A stretch of DNA of 64,000 nt. Source: Legionella nagasakiensis (GTDB taxonomy: Bacteria; Pseudomonadota; Gammaproteobacteria; Legionellales; Legionellaceae). Position 1 is the first letter of the stretch. Every line of letters begins with the position of its first letter. The stretch covers positions 62,001-126,000 of the forward strand of contig NZ_CAAAID010000004.1 of the NCBI RefSeq assembly GCF_900639915.1, given 5' to 3'. A model generated the notes under the pieces. It made no database searches. It saw only the letters and a program-made list of their open reading frames with translations, and was not told the DNA's origin. This document shows, piece by piece, positions 33,646 through 42,670 of this stretch. The translations under genes and the position numbers were made by a program.

Positions 33646-35115
33646 ATGGTCAAGCTTAGCCGCAACGAAGCAGACAATTTAAAAATGATTGTCTTAAATT
33701 ACCTGCAAGGCGAACCTCTTGGCGTCGTTCGTGTGCGTCTTGAGACGGCGTGCGCAGAATTAAAAACAGGCTGCAAAGATTTATATAAAGCCATTGAATT
33801 AAAATCAGACGATCCATTTACTCTTGCCATCCTGAAAAGTCTCCATGTTAACAAAGCAAAACCAGGAAATAAGCATGGCGAATATGAAAAAGTTTTAGAT
33901 AAATCAAAAAATCTTCATGAATTATTAATCAATCTTTATCATAATGGTCATCATCACGTTGGCTATTTGTTAAGACTCATAGAAAATACCAATCCCAAAC
34001 GCAATTGGGCTCTTATTTTTACTATTGGCGCTCTTCTAAGCGCCAGCTTAGGTGTTTTTTTTCATTTCAACAAAAAGTATATTGAAGCGTTTTCCAGCTG
34101 GCTAAGCCGCACATTTCCCCTCATGATTGACTGGCTCGGAAAAACATTTTCTTTATTAAAAAATATTCCCTTGCTAGGTATGATCTACAATGGGTTAACT
34201 TTAAGCTTTAGTTGGTATAGAACCTTCACCAATGGTACCACAACCACTTCCCACAAATTAAACTCCCTTTTTTTTAAAACATTAACTGCAGGCTTAAATA
34301 TAACGGCTTATTTTCTTTCTTATACGGCAGGCGGTGCAATGTGCCTGCCCGCTGCAATGCTGTTTGTTTTAAGTTCAAGTATTGACGTCTTTAAGAGTGT
34401 TTATAATTTTTTCAAATCTCGCCAAGCATTAAAAACACTCGAAGTACCACAGAAAGATGAACATCATTGGGAGCGTCTCGCTGAATATGAGCGCGCCAAA
34501 AATCTGCACAAGCGTGCCTTAAAATCCGTAGGGATTAAATTCACCGCAGCCATATTAACCACGATTGCCATTGGTATCTGGTCTTTTTTCCCACCAAATC
34601 TCATTATTATGATAGGCTGTATCGTCTTCATTTCATTAGTTTCATTAGCTAAAAAATCCGTATTGAGTACCATTTACGAGAGGCAAGCCCAGCAATTGCA
34701 AAAAAAACTTCAAAGCATTGAGATAGCACATCACTCAGAACCACCTAGACCGTCCAATCAAAGCAGCTTCCTAAAACTAGAACAAAAACAACGATACCTG
34801 GACCAACGTGAAGCTGAGTTATCAGCACGTGAAAAAGCATTGGAACGGCAAGAAAGAGAGCTTGACATACGCCGACAGGCCATTACTGAAACGCTGGACG
34901 CTCTAAGTTCTAGCGCCAGCAGCCCGGCAAAAGTTTTACAAATCCTCAAACCATCGCCCCATCTTCGGCAGCAAAAACATCAACCACAACCACCCGCAGA
35001 ACAGGGACCAATGTTTAATGCCCCGTTGGCAAAACGATTGCGTAGAACTCGTTCCACCGGCGATTTAGCGACCATGATACGAAAAGATGAACGAACAATG
35101 CCTGTGCCGAGCTAA
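33646..35115 (+). CDS. membrane/coiled-coil protein of unknown function, effector-like
   Basis: 489 aa. Soluble helical N-terminus (about 1-120), several membrane helices (around 125-145, 215-250 and 295-330), then a charged coiled coil (about 370-430, rich in Q/E/R with QRYLDQREAELSAREKALE) and a proline/glutamine-rich tail ending with RTRSTGDLATM. No family recognised. Membrane segments plus coiled coil are common in Legionella Dot/Icm effectors, and the tail motif recurs in the protein at 37155. Likely in an operon with the next gene, 23 bp away. No PmrA-like box was found upstream. Confidence 0.7.
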   Translation: MVKLSRNEADNLKMIVLNYLQGEPLGVVRVRLETACAELKTGCKDLYKAIELKSDDPFTLAILKSLHVNKAKPGNKHGEYEKVLDKSKNLHELLINLYHNGHHHVGYLLRLIENTNPKRNWALIFTIGALLSASLGVFFHFNKKYIEAFSSWLSRTFPLMIDWLGKTFSLLKNIPLLGMIYNGLTLSFSWYRTFTNGTTTTSHKLNSLFFKTLTAGLNITAYFLSYTAGGAMCLPAAMLFVLSSSIDVFKSVYNFFKSRQALKTLEVPQKDEHHWERLAEYERAKNLHKRALKSVGIKFTAAILTTIAIGIWSFFPPNLIIMIGCIVFISLVSLAKKSVLSTIYERQAQQLQKKLQSIEIAHHSEPPRPSNQSSFLKLEQKQRYLDQREAELSAREKALERQERELDIRRQAITETLDALSSSASSPAKVLQILKPSPHLRQQKHQPQPPAEQGPMFNAPLAKRLRRTRSTGDLATMIRKDERTMPVPS

Positions 35116-35138
35116 ACACTTAAAGAGGAACCAAAACG

Positions 35139-35732
35139 ATGCCCCCTACACTAGTTGAAATGAATGAATGCCGTTTCCAATGGATTAAACGCGGCAACGA
35201 AATCTTAAAAACCTTAGGTGTTTCAACCTGCTTGTGCTTCATGTTTTATGGACGAGATAAAAGCCATTCTTTTATCGGCATGCATCATTGGTCAGGATTT
35301 CCTGCCGATTTTGATGGCAGTGAAGATTCAGCAATGGATGAAATTTTTGAATTAATAGAGGATATCGAACATGAAGCAAGAACACAGTTAGGTGGTACGC
35401 TTGATAGAACATTAACTCTGGATAAACTCATCATCATGGGAGGAGAGAGACGTCAGGTGGATGCAGATGGAGAATTATTAGTCTCAGGAACTGAACGAGA
35501 AGTCAACGCATTAATTGATTTCGTCAAGCCAGCTTGCAACACATATTTTCAATTGCCCCCAACATTCGCTTGCATCATCAGCTCTTTTAAGACTACTGGT
35601 GACCAATGCATGGATATTATGATGGACAAGGACCGGATTGCTTGGGATATCATTGAGTCAGATGTTTCCGAAGAAGACGTGTATTTGCAGGAAGAAGCGG
35701 CTCGAACATCCTCTCCTAAAGTAGCACCTTAA
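35139..35732 (+). CDS. CheD-like (Gln deamidase-fold) protein
   Basis: 197 aa, AGAGGA before ATG. The segment T25-L-G-V-S-T-C31 copies the CheD active-site strand T-L-G-L-G-S-C, with Thr six residues before Cys, and GMHH (His49/50) follows 18-19 residues later versus 17 in CheD. Further on IIMGG matches the CheD GGA strand and SGTEREVNALIDFV matches the IGERNV helix. CheD enzymes deamidate glutamines in chemoreceptors, and the fold is shared with CNF1-type toxins. No che genes are nearby. The C-terminal region (about 130-197) is acidic and not CheD-like. Activity is inferred only. Confidence 0.6.
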   Translation: MPPTLVEMNECRFQWIKRGNEILKTLGVSTCLCFMFYGRDKSHSFIGMHHWSGFPADFDGSEDSAMDEIFELIEDIEHEARTQLGGTLDRTLTLDKLIIMGGERRQVDADGELLVSGTEREVNALIDFVKPACNTYFQLPPTFACIISSFKTTGDQCMDIMMDKDRIAWDIIESDVSEEDVYLQEEAARTSSPKVAP

Positions 35733-35916
35733 TTACCTATATTAATCTTGACAAGGATTTACGCACCTTATTGTTAACAACGTGACAGCAGACGCAGTAT
35801 TGTATAAACTTGGCATAACTATATCGCTTGGCCTACTGGAAAAACTTTAGGGACGTTGCCCATACTCCTCTGCCAGATAATCCAGGAGCGGGTATTATAA
35901 ATGACCGATTAAGCCC

Positions 35917-36468
35917 ATGATGCTACGATACCTACCCAATGCACTAACCATTTCCCGTTTGCTATTAATAGCACCCTTTTTAATATTTTTGTATCAACAA
36001 GAGTATGTTCACGCTTTTTATATTTTTTTTATCGCTGGCGTTACCGATGGTTTAGATGGTTGGCTAGCCAGACATTTTCATTGGCAAAGCACCTTCGGCT
36101 CTTTTATTGATCCACTGGCAGATAAATTGCTAATAGCATGCAGTTTTATTTCATTAGCACTGATTGGGCTATTGCCATGGTGGTTGGTTCTCTTGGTTTT
36201 TTTACGTGATGTAACCATTTCATTAGGAGTCATTGCCTGGTTCTGGTTTATTCAACGAAAACTTGATTTTGCGCCAACGCGTTTAAGTAAACTCAATACC
36301 GTTTTTCAATTGACCTTAGTCACTTTATGTCTATTCGAGCTTGCCTTTATTAAATTCATTCCATATTTTATCGAAACACTCATCCTGCTGACTGCCGTCA
36401 CAACGGCTGGGAGTTTTATTGATTACGTATGGACCTGGGGAAAAAAAGCGTGCTCAAGCAACCCCTAA
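35917..36468 (+). CDS. CDP-alcohol phosphatidyltransferase family membrane protein (PgsA-like)
   Basis: 183 aa with about four to five membrane helices. The catalytic signature D-G-x2-A-R-x8-G-x3-D-x3-D is complete (DGLDGWLARHF then GSFIDPLADKL). N-terminal LPNALTISRLLLIAP is typical of phosphatidylglycerophosphate synthases. Whether it makes PGP or another head-group product cannot be told from sequence. Followed within 6 bp by hda, a pairing seen in related bacteria. Confidence 0.85.
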   Translation: MMLRYLPNALTISRLLLIAPFLIFLYQQEYVHAFYIFFIAGVTDGLDGWLARHFHWQSTFGSFIDPLADKLLIACSFISLALIGLLPWWLVLLVFLRDVTISLGVIAWFWFIQRKLDFAPTRLSKLNTVFQLTLVTLCLFELAFIKFIPYFIETLILLTAVTTAGSFIDYVWTWGKKACSSNP

Positions 36469-36473
36469 GCCAA

Positions 36474-37166
36474 ATGAACCAACAATTAGCTTTAGCTATC
36501 CAGTTGAATGACGAAGCAACGCTTTCAGATTTTTGTTGGCGAGGTAATGATCTGCTGCGCCAGCAATTGCAAAATATCCTGTACAACTCTGGTGAGCGCA
36601 TGCTCTACCTATGGGGTGGTTCTGGAAGTGGAAAATCTCATCTCTTACAAGGTTGCTGCCAAGCTGTGAATTCTGCCCACACCATCATTTATCTTCCCTT
36701 AAGTCATCTGCACGAATGGGGACCACAAGTAATCGACGGGATTGACGGGCAAACCCTAGTTGCCATCGATGACATTGATATCATCGCCAGTAACAAAGAG
36801 TGGGAAGAAGCGATATTCCATCTTTATAATCGTGTCCGAGATAACGACCAAACCATACTCATTATTACCGGTAAGACCCCACCAGCGAATCTTCCACTTC
36901 ATCTCCCAGACCTTCGCTCACGATTAGGATGGGGACTGGTTATTCAGATCAATGAATTAAATGACGAAGACAAAATCCAGACATTAAGAATACGTGCTAA
37001 TAAACGTGGCTTTGATTTACCATTCAATGTAGGACAATTTCTGCTTAATCGTTGTGCACGCAATATGCATGACCTATTGGCCTTACTCAATCGCTTAGAT
37101 GAAGCCTCTCTCATGGCTCAACGGAAAATTACAATTCCCTTTGTCAAAAACATTCTAGGTATTTGA
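36474..37166 (+). CDS. hda: DnaA regulatory inactivator Hda
   Basis: AAA+ protein that with the beta clamp stimulates ATP hydrolysis by DnaA after initiation. 230 aa with Walker A GGSGSGKSH, Walker B LVAIDDID, sensor-1-like IITGKTPP and the RSRLGWG box; no DNA-binding domain IV. N-terminal QLALAIQL fits the clamp-binding motif region. ATG 36474 is chosen because it aligns with Hda start; an ATG at 36429 would overlap the previous gene. Its last 12 bp overlap the convergent gene. Confidence 0.9.
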   Translation: MNQQLALAIQLNDEATLSDFCWRGNDLLRQQLQNILYNSGERMLYLWGGSGSGKSHLLQGCCQAVNSAHTIIYLPLSHLHEWGPQVIDGIDGQTLVAIDDIDIIASNKEWEEAIFHLYNRVRDNDQTILIITGKTPPANLPLHLPDLRSRLGWGLVIQINELNDEDKIQTLRIRANKRGFDLPFNVGQFLLNRCARNMHDLLALLNRLDEASLMAQRKITIPFVKNILGI

Positions 37167-38384
37167 TAGGGTGAACGCAGCCGCCCATGAAGGTAAGTCA
37201 CCCTCTGAGTGTGAGCGTTTAAGGAAACGGTAACGATTTGTGCCAACGCTAACATCATGGCGCTCGCGAGAGGCTTCCACACCACCGCGGAATGGCAGCA
37301 CTTCTGCCGTTCGCTCCAATCGTTCCAGTTTTTGATGCATGGTCCCCAACTGGGTCTGAGATTCCAGTCTTGCGGCAATTTTTTTGTCCAGTGCAGTTAG
37401 CTTATTCTGCTGCTTTTTAACTTCCTCTTCGTCTGCCAAAACATCAATTTTTTCTTTATCTAATCCAAACCAACGACCCACAAGATTTTCAAGTCCTGGA
37501 CGCTCCACAAACCAATAAATACTGAAGGCAGCCAGACCAATCGCCACACTGACGGCAATAACTGGCCAAAAAGTAGCAGCCACCGACGTAGCAAAAAAAG
37601 TAGAGACAGCCAGCATTGCCAAAGACTGGCCGGCAAAAAAACCGCCACCAAAAAATAATACACCCGTAGCGGCAGCCATCGATATTTTCAACGCCCTTAA
37701 ATAAGGATTATGAAGTGACTGCTTGTATGACGCCCGTGCATCATCCAAATCTTGATAGCGTTGTTCCAGCATGGCTATCATGTCGCGCATCGCCTGTAAA
37801 TCCTCAAGACTTGTTGCACTTGCATAACAAGCATCGATTTTTTTGCGTAATGCTTTAATTTGCTGGATTTGTTCCAATAATACATCAAGCAAGGCAGGGG
37901 AATGACGTAGTTTCACACCAAGATTTTTAGAAACCTCAATCAAATCAAATCCATAAAAAACAACCACGGACAGTAGAGAAAAAGCCAATCCTGCTGCAAA
38001 AACGACATAAACTGGCACACTGCTAAATAAACCCAATATAGAAGCAATGCCGTCAAATCCCTCGCACACCGCAAGCGCTGTACCGGCAAAAGCCAATAAT
38101 CCAAATTGTGCTTTACGATACCAGGGAGCGGGCTGTTCTTTTTTATTATCTTTCTTTTCATCCGATAAAAAAGAATCGCTTAAATCTTTCAGCAAAGAAG
38201 CTCGCAGAGATTCAAGTAAAAAGCGAGATTTTTTATCCTGATTGCTTTGCTTAAGCCAGGCAATCAATGCACTCCGATCAATGGTATCCAGACTCTGCCA
38301 CTCACGTAATACAGCATCATCAATCAATGAAGGCAATTGATTGATTAATTGCTTTGAATGTTCACTAAGAGTGATTGGTTTCAT
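37155..38384 (-). CDS. membrane hairpin/coiled-coil protein, PmrA-box effector candidate
   Basis: 409 aa from ATG 38384 (AGGA upstream). N-terminal soluble helices, two membrane helices (about 98-150), a coiled coil (about 160-220, LEQIQQIKALRKKIDACY), a second pair of membrane helices (about 230-295), then a charged segment and a tail ending KRSHSEGDLPSW. No known family. The upstream region carries a PmrA-box-like promoter (38435-38467). Architecture, tail motif and promoter all suggest a Dot/Icm substrate, which is inference. Confidence 0.75.
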   Translation of the reverse strand: MKPITLSEHSKQLINQLPSLIDDAVLREWQSLDTIDRSALIAWLKQSNQDKKSRFLLESLRASLLKDLSDSFLSDEKKDNKKEQPAPWYRKAQFGLLAFAGTALAVCEGFDGIASILGLFSSVPVYVVFAAGLAFSLLSVVVFYGFDLIEVSKNLGVKLRHSPALLDVLLEQIQQIKALRKKIDACYASATSLEDLQAMRDMIAMLEQRYQDLDDARASYKQSLHNPYLRALKISMAAATGVLFFGGGFFAGQSLAMLAVSTFFATSVAATFWPVIAVSVAIGLAAFSIYWFVERPGLENLVGRWFGLDKEKIDVLADEEEVKKQQNKLTALDKKIAARLESQTQLGTMHQKLERLERTAEVLPFRGGVEASRERHDVSVGTNRYRFLKRSHSEGDLPSWAAAFTLSNT

Positions 38385-38434
38385 TAATGTTCCTTTTTGA
38401 AAAGGTTTGAGCATTAAAATCAATTTATATGCCC

Positions 38435-38467
38435 ATTTTAAACAAAATTTATTAACTGAGTATTAAT
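38435..38467 (-). promoter_or_regulatory. PmrA-box-like promoter for the 37155 gene
   Basis: On the minus strand: ATTAATACT, 2 bp, GTTAATAAA, 7 bp, TAAAAT (-10 at 38435-38440). The two 9-mers match the consensus cTTAATatT at 7 and 6 positions. The grammar is identical to the sites before 51312 and 58422. Confidence 0.6.
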
Positions 38468-38594
38468 TGAGAAAAAACAACAATTTTTGAACTTGGATGT
38501 TCCTGCATTTTTTTGCTGTAACACTGATCTTTTTTAATGTTGTTTTCTTGGTAAGCGCTTGTTAAAAACGTAGTGATTTCTTCACAATAACAAG

Positions 38595-40031
38595 CTATCG
38601 ATTCATAAGACGGGTTAAATAAGGAGAAATCAGCCATAATAGCAGCGCAATGGCTAAAGTAACCAGCCCAATGTAGGCAAACAATTGAGTATAAATCATT
38701 AAGGATTCAACGCCTGGATGTAAAGACTTAGGCAGTGCGGAAAAAGAAGCAACATAAGCCCCTATAAACCCGGCAACGGCAGGAGTGAGAAACCACATAC
38801 CCATGACAAAACCGGCAATTTGTCCAGGCACTAATTCTGCCACCATAGCCACGCCTAAAGCAGACACCAGCAACTCCCCAACACTTTGTAAAAAATAGCT
38901 CACAACGAGCCACCAATAAGATACGATACCCAAGTCATCATGGATGAAACGAGCAAAATACAAAATGGTAAAACTTAAGCCGCAAAACGTCATTCCCAAT
39001 GCAAATTTGTAGGGGGTTGGAAAAGAAATGTCTCGACGGTAAAGTTTTTCATACACAATGGCCAGAACCGGACTCATCAGAATAATCCATAAAGGATTAA
39101 GCGCCTGGAAACTCTGTGGATCAATGGGAACACCAAACAGAGAGGCATGAACATTATTAACGGCAAATAAATTGAGTGAAGTAGGCATTTGTTGATAGAG
39201 CACAAAAAAGACCACCGCTTCCAGCATGAGAATTAAAGCCAATACCATACGTAGAGCAATCCGTTTCTCTTCCCGGCGCATGTAGATAAAATAGATCACC
39301 ACCACCATAAAGATGATTCCCCACACGATATCTTGGGCGATCATGACATGCTGCAAGAGATAGGCCGAAGCTTTAGTCGCAACCACTATACCAAGAATAA
39401 TCAAGTTCCACTGCCATAAGGAAATGGATTTACTGTCAGCATAGGTTTTTATATCGGCAATATGTTGGCGTTGAAACCAGTAATTGGCGAGTCCTAACAA
39501 CAATCCCAAAAAACTCGCTAGATAAGCATAAGAATAACCATATTTTGTGGATAGGGTCGGACCAATAAACAAAGCTGCCGTGGAACCAAGATTAACAGCC
39601 ATGTAATATAAAGTGAAACCACCGTGTAACCGATGATCTTGTTCGTCATAACATTTGGCTAACAAATTCGATGGATTTGCTTTAAACAATCCATTGCCGA
39701 CACAAATTAACCCTAACGCCCAAAAAACACGCTGTCGGTCAACTAAAGCCAAGGCTAAATAACCCGTAGCAAGGGTAATCAGGCCAAGCACAATGGTTCG
39801 TTTTGTACCAAGCACCTTATCGCCAAGATAACCACCAAGGGCAACCATGCCATAGACCAATGCAGAAAAAGCCCCAAACGTATAATAGGCAATCCGATCA
39901 TCGAATCCCAAAAATCGGATGAAATAAAGAGTGAGAATGCCTTGCACCGTGTAATAACCAAACCGCTCCCATATTTCCAGCATAAAAATCATATAGAAAG
40001 CACGCGGCTGGTCACGAAGCAAAGCAAGCAT
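38595..40031 (-). CDS. POT/PTR2-family proton-dependent peptide transporter
   Basis: 478 aa, about 14 membrane helices. It has the POT proton-coupling motif E-x-x-E-R (LEIWERFGYYT, about residue 20-24) and the family segments GGYLGDKVLGTKR and GNGLFKANPSNLL. Imports di- and tripeptides with protons, a plausible nutrient source for an amino-acid-dependent organism. Which of the E. coli Dtp proteins it is closest to cannot be judged here. ATG 40031 is preceded by GAGGGAA. Confidence 0.92.
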   Translation of the reverse strand: MLALLRDQPRAFYMIFMLEIWERFGYYTVQGILTLYFIRFLGFDDRIAYYTFGAFSALVYGMVALGGYLGDKVLGTKRTIVLGLITLATGYLALALVDRQRVFWALGLICVGNGLFKANPSNLLAKCYDEQDHRLHGGFTLYYMAVNLGSTAALFIGPTLSTKYGYSYAYLASFLGLLLGLANYWFQRQHIADIKTYADSKSISLWQWNLIILGIVVATKASAYLLQHVMIAQDIVWGIIFMVVVIYFIYMRREEKRIALRMVLALILMLEAVVFFVLYQQMPTSLNLFAVNNVHASLFGVPIDPQSFQALNPLWIILMSPVLAIVYEKLYRRDISFPTPYKFALGMTFCGLSFTILYFARFIHDDLGIVSYWWLVVSYFLQSVGELLVSALGVAMVAELVPGQIAGFVMGMWFLTPAVAGFIGAYVASFSALPKSLHPGVESLMIYTQLFAYIGLVTLAIALLLWLISPYLTRLMNR

Positions 40032-40105
40032 GACGTTCCCTCATTCCATGAAGGCGATACTTCAACTTATAATACTTTAGGACAAAGCACAACTATATAT
40101 TATGT

Positions 40106-41401
40106 TTACAAGTGGATAGCTTCACCCTCCCGACTATCTTCCTCCTCTGGGCAAGTCTCGGCGTTTGTATGTTTTAAATCCGCCAATGCTTCTTGTAATG
40201 ATCTTTGTCCTCGATGAATCACTAACTTATCATTTTCCTGTATTTGTTCATGCGGCAGAATTGTTTCTTTTAATCCCAATTGCTGCATGAAATCACTGGT
40301 AGATTCATGAATTTTTTCAGGTTCTGTGAAGTTGCGATTCATTTCCTCAAATGGTTTGTTTTCTTCAGTTGAATCGAATGACTCATGTTCATTCTTCATC
40401 GATGGAGGGATCTCTTTCTTTTCTGAGGTAGATTCTAGTTTTTCACTGCGTCCTTGCCACCATTTTTTTGCGATAGGGTAGGTCGCCCTTCCTAAAATAT
40501 AGGCGCCGCCTGCTATGGCGCTAGCCGCCAAAATCCCTACCCCGACTGGTGGAGAAAATAATGACAAGACAACTCCAATCACCGTCAGAGAAGCCAGTCC
40601 AACACCGATTACTTTATCAACAAAACCAAGAGTACGGCGTTTAAGTTGTTTTTTCTCGATAACTGCTTTATGGCCATGCAATATTTGTAACTGAGCTTTA
40701 AGCGTATCAAATTCTTGCTGCATAACTATAACGCCGGCAGATAATGTTTTAATTTTCTCAACATCCCCTTCATCGAATGCCTGGCGCAAATGACTTTCTG
40801 TCTCTGAAGCTTCTTTCTGCAATGAACTCAACACTTTTCCCTTTTCAGCCAGCTCCTGCATGACTTTTATCAGTTCTTCCTGCAACTGAATTTTACGATA
40901 ATAAAATTTACCTAAACTAAGCAGGCTTACACCTAAACCAAGAAATGCGCCAGCTAATGCAATAGGCATAGCAGCAACAGGAACAGCCAAAGCGGTGATG
41001 GCTAAGCCAATTAATGCCGACGCATAAAACCAGCGTGCATTTTTAGACAATGAGACAGGAATGGATTCACCCATCATCCAAGAGGAAAGATAAATAGCTG
41101 GTATACGTACAAAATCAATCACACCAAACACTAAGGCCGCTAGATGAAAACCACTTGATAAAGATTTTGCTGTGTGCTCCGTATGACGGAACACGCCTTC
41201 AATCTCACTCAAATGAGTCACTTCAACACCACTTTCAGCAATGTGATGTCCTATATCTGAAACCAATGGCAGCTGCCGCAAGTTTGTCAATACTTTGGAG
41301 CGTCGTTTTTGCGGCTCCGCCTTAAAATGAATGGGCTCTTGCATCTGTATTAATTGTTGCAGCAAGGCTTGTTGTTGGTCCTCTGACAGTGTTTTAGTCA
41401 C
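40106..41401 (-). CDS. membrane hairpin/coiled-coil protein, effector-like
   Basis: 431 aa. A soluble N-terminus, two membrane helices (about 120-170), a coiled coil (about 180-260), two more helices (about 275-315), then a long charged, glutamate-rich tail ending CPEEEDSREGEAIHL. The plan mirrors the 37155 protein, although clear sequence identity is not visible by eye. The glutamate cluster near the C-terminus resembles the E-block of Dot/Icm signals. The start is GTG 41401 with GGGGTG upstream. No PmrA-like box found. Confidence 0.7.
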   Translation of the reverse strand: MTKTLSEDQQQALLQQLIQMQEPIHFKAEPQKRRSKVLTNLRQLPLVSDIGHHIAESGVEVTHLSEIEGVFRHTEHTAKSLSSGFHLAALVFGVIDFVRIPAIYLSSWMMGESIPVSLSKNARWFYASALIGLAITALAVPVAAMPIALAGAFLGLGVSLLSLGKFYYRKIQLQEELIKVMQELAEKGKVLSSLQKEASETESHLRQAFDEGDVEKIKTLSAGVIVMQQEFDTLKAQLQILHGHKAVIEKKQLKRRTLGFVDKVIGVGLASLTVIGVVLSLFSPPVGVGILAASAIAGGAYILGRATYPIAKKWWQGRSEKLESTSEKKEIPPSMKNEHESFDSTEENKPFEEMNRNFTEPEKIHESTSDFMQQLGLKETILPHEQIQENDKLVIHRGQRSLQEALADLKHTNAETCPEEEDSREGEAIHL

Positions 41402-41487
41402 CTAGACACCCCTGTCTTAAAAAAAATTACTATATAAGAAAATCTCATGTTGTTGAATAAGATAAAATAAACTTTTCAATAAAGCGA

Positions 41488-41516
41488 TTGGGGTTTTTCG
41501 TAAGTCCTGCTATATT
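41488..41516 (+). promoter_or_regulatory. promoter of the patatin-like gene
   Basis: TTGGGG, a 17-bp spacer and TATATT, with TG one base before the -10 (TGCTATATT). The predicted start site leaves a leader of about 27 nt. Confidence 0.45.
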
Positions 41517-41549
41517 TTTCCATATCCTTTAACCAATAAATGAATCACT

Positions 41550-42659
41550 ATGGCAAAGAAAGCGCTTTATTTAGCCGGAGGTGGGGCACGAGGTGCCTAT
41601 CAAGCCGGCGTATTAAAAGCCATAGCCCAAATTTTGCAGGTAAAAACCCTGCCATTTGACATGGTAAGCGGTGTGAGTATTGGCAGCATCAATGCTTCGA
41701 TCATCGCCCAACATGCCGATGATTTTCCGGCGGGCATTGAAAAACTTGAAACATTGTGGCGTGAAATTCGCTGTCAAAATATTTTTAACACCAGCAATTA
41801 TGAATTAGGGAAATCTGTGGTCCGAAATATAAGCCACTTGATTATCAAGCAACGACAAACTGGGCATTTGCTGGATACAACACCGCTGCATACTTTCATT
41901 AATGAGAACATTAATTTTGCTGACATCAAAGCCAATATTGCCAATCATCATTTGGAAACCATGGAAGTCATCAGCAATTGTTATGAAACTCAACAAACCA
42001 TTTCCTTTTATCAGCACAATGAGCCTGAATTTGACGACTGGCATTACCCACGCCATATCAGTCAACGGGTGGAAATAGACATGGAGCATATCCTGGCCTC
42101 AAGCGCCTTACCTCTTTTCTTCCCAACTGTTAAAATTAATGGATTTCATTACGGTGATGGCAGCATGGGACTGGTTGCACCTTTGCGTGGTGCGGTACGT
42201 TTTAACGTTGAAAAAATCCTCATTTTGGGGACCCGTCAGTTGCCCGTTTTCATGAACCCGGAAAAACTCCGGAATGGAGACATTGGATTTGCTCATATTT
42301 TGGGTAACATGTTAAATGGTCTTTTCCTTGATAATCTTGACCGTGATATTGAACTGGTCAATCGCATGAATGACATAGCGCGGCTATTGTCCATGTGGAA
42401 AAAACGCCACTCACCATGGCGGCCGATTGAAACGCTGCACCTGCGTCCCAGCGTTGACATTGCCGCCATCGCACAGGCCCAGTATCAAGCGATGCCAGGC
42501 TTACTGCGTTTTTTACTGAATGTTTTAGGCGCGCAGAGTCACTCTGGAGATTTATTAAGCTTTTTGCTTTTCGAAAAGGAATTTACGTGCGAATTAATCG
42601 ACTTGGGGTATCATGATACTCTAGCATCGGAAGCAGCCATTCAGGCGTTCTTCAGTTAA
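41550..42659 (+). CDS. patatin-like phospholipase
   Basis: 369 aa. N-terminal oxyanion loop LAGGGARGAYQAGVL, nucleophile elbow GVSIGS (G-x-S-x-G, Ser near residue 43) and the dyad aspartate in HYGDGSMG (about residue 205) mark a complete patatin Ser-Asp hydrolase. No signal peptide is seen. Legionella use patatin-family lipases both as housekeeping enzymes and effectors; no effector evidence such as a PmrA box is seen here. Convergent with aroE, 11 bp apart. Confidence 0.9.
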   Translation: MAKKALYLAGGGARGAYQAGVLKAIAQILQVKTLPFDMVSGVSIGSINASIIAQHADDFPAGIEKLETLWREIRCQNIFNTSNYELGKSVVRNISHLIIKQRQTGHLLDTTPLHTFINENINFADIKANIANHHLETMEVISNCYETQQTISFYQHNEPEFDDWHYPRHISQRVEIDMEHILASSALPLFFPTVKINGFHYGDGSMGLVAPLRGAVRFNVEKILILGTRQLPVFMNPEKLRNGDIGFAHILGNMLNGLFLDNLDRDIELVNRMNDIARLLSMWKKRHSPWRPIETLHLRPSVDIAAIAQAQYQAMPGLLRFLLNVLGAQSHSGDLLSFLLFEKEFTCELIDLGYHDTLASEAAIQAFFS

Positions 42660-42670
42660 CCAATAGCTTA

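Noticed and set aside
38452-38637. 61-aa minus-strand ORF after the POT transporter gene
   Set aside because: Overlaps the transporter's 3' end and covers the PmrA-box-like promoter of the next gene; no ribosome-binding site or recognisable sequence.
41402-41470. PmrA box before the 40106 gene
   Set aside because: No TTAAT pair with 11-bp spacing and a -10 at the right distance.
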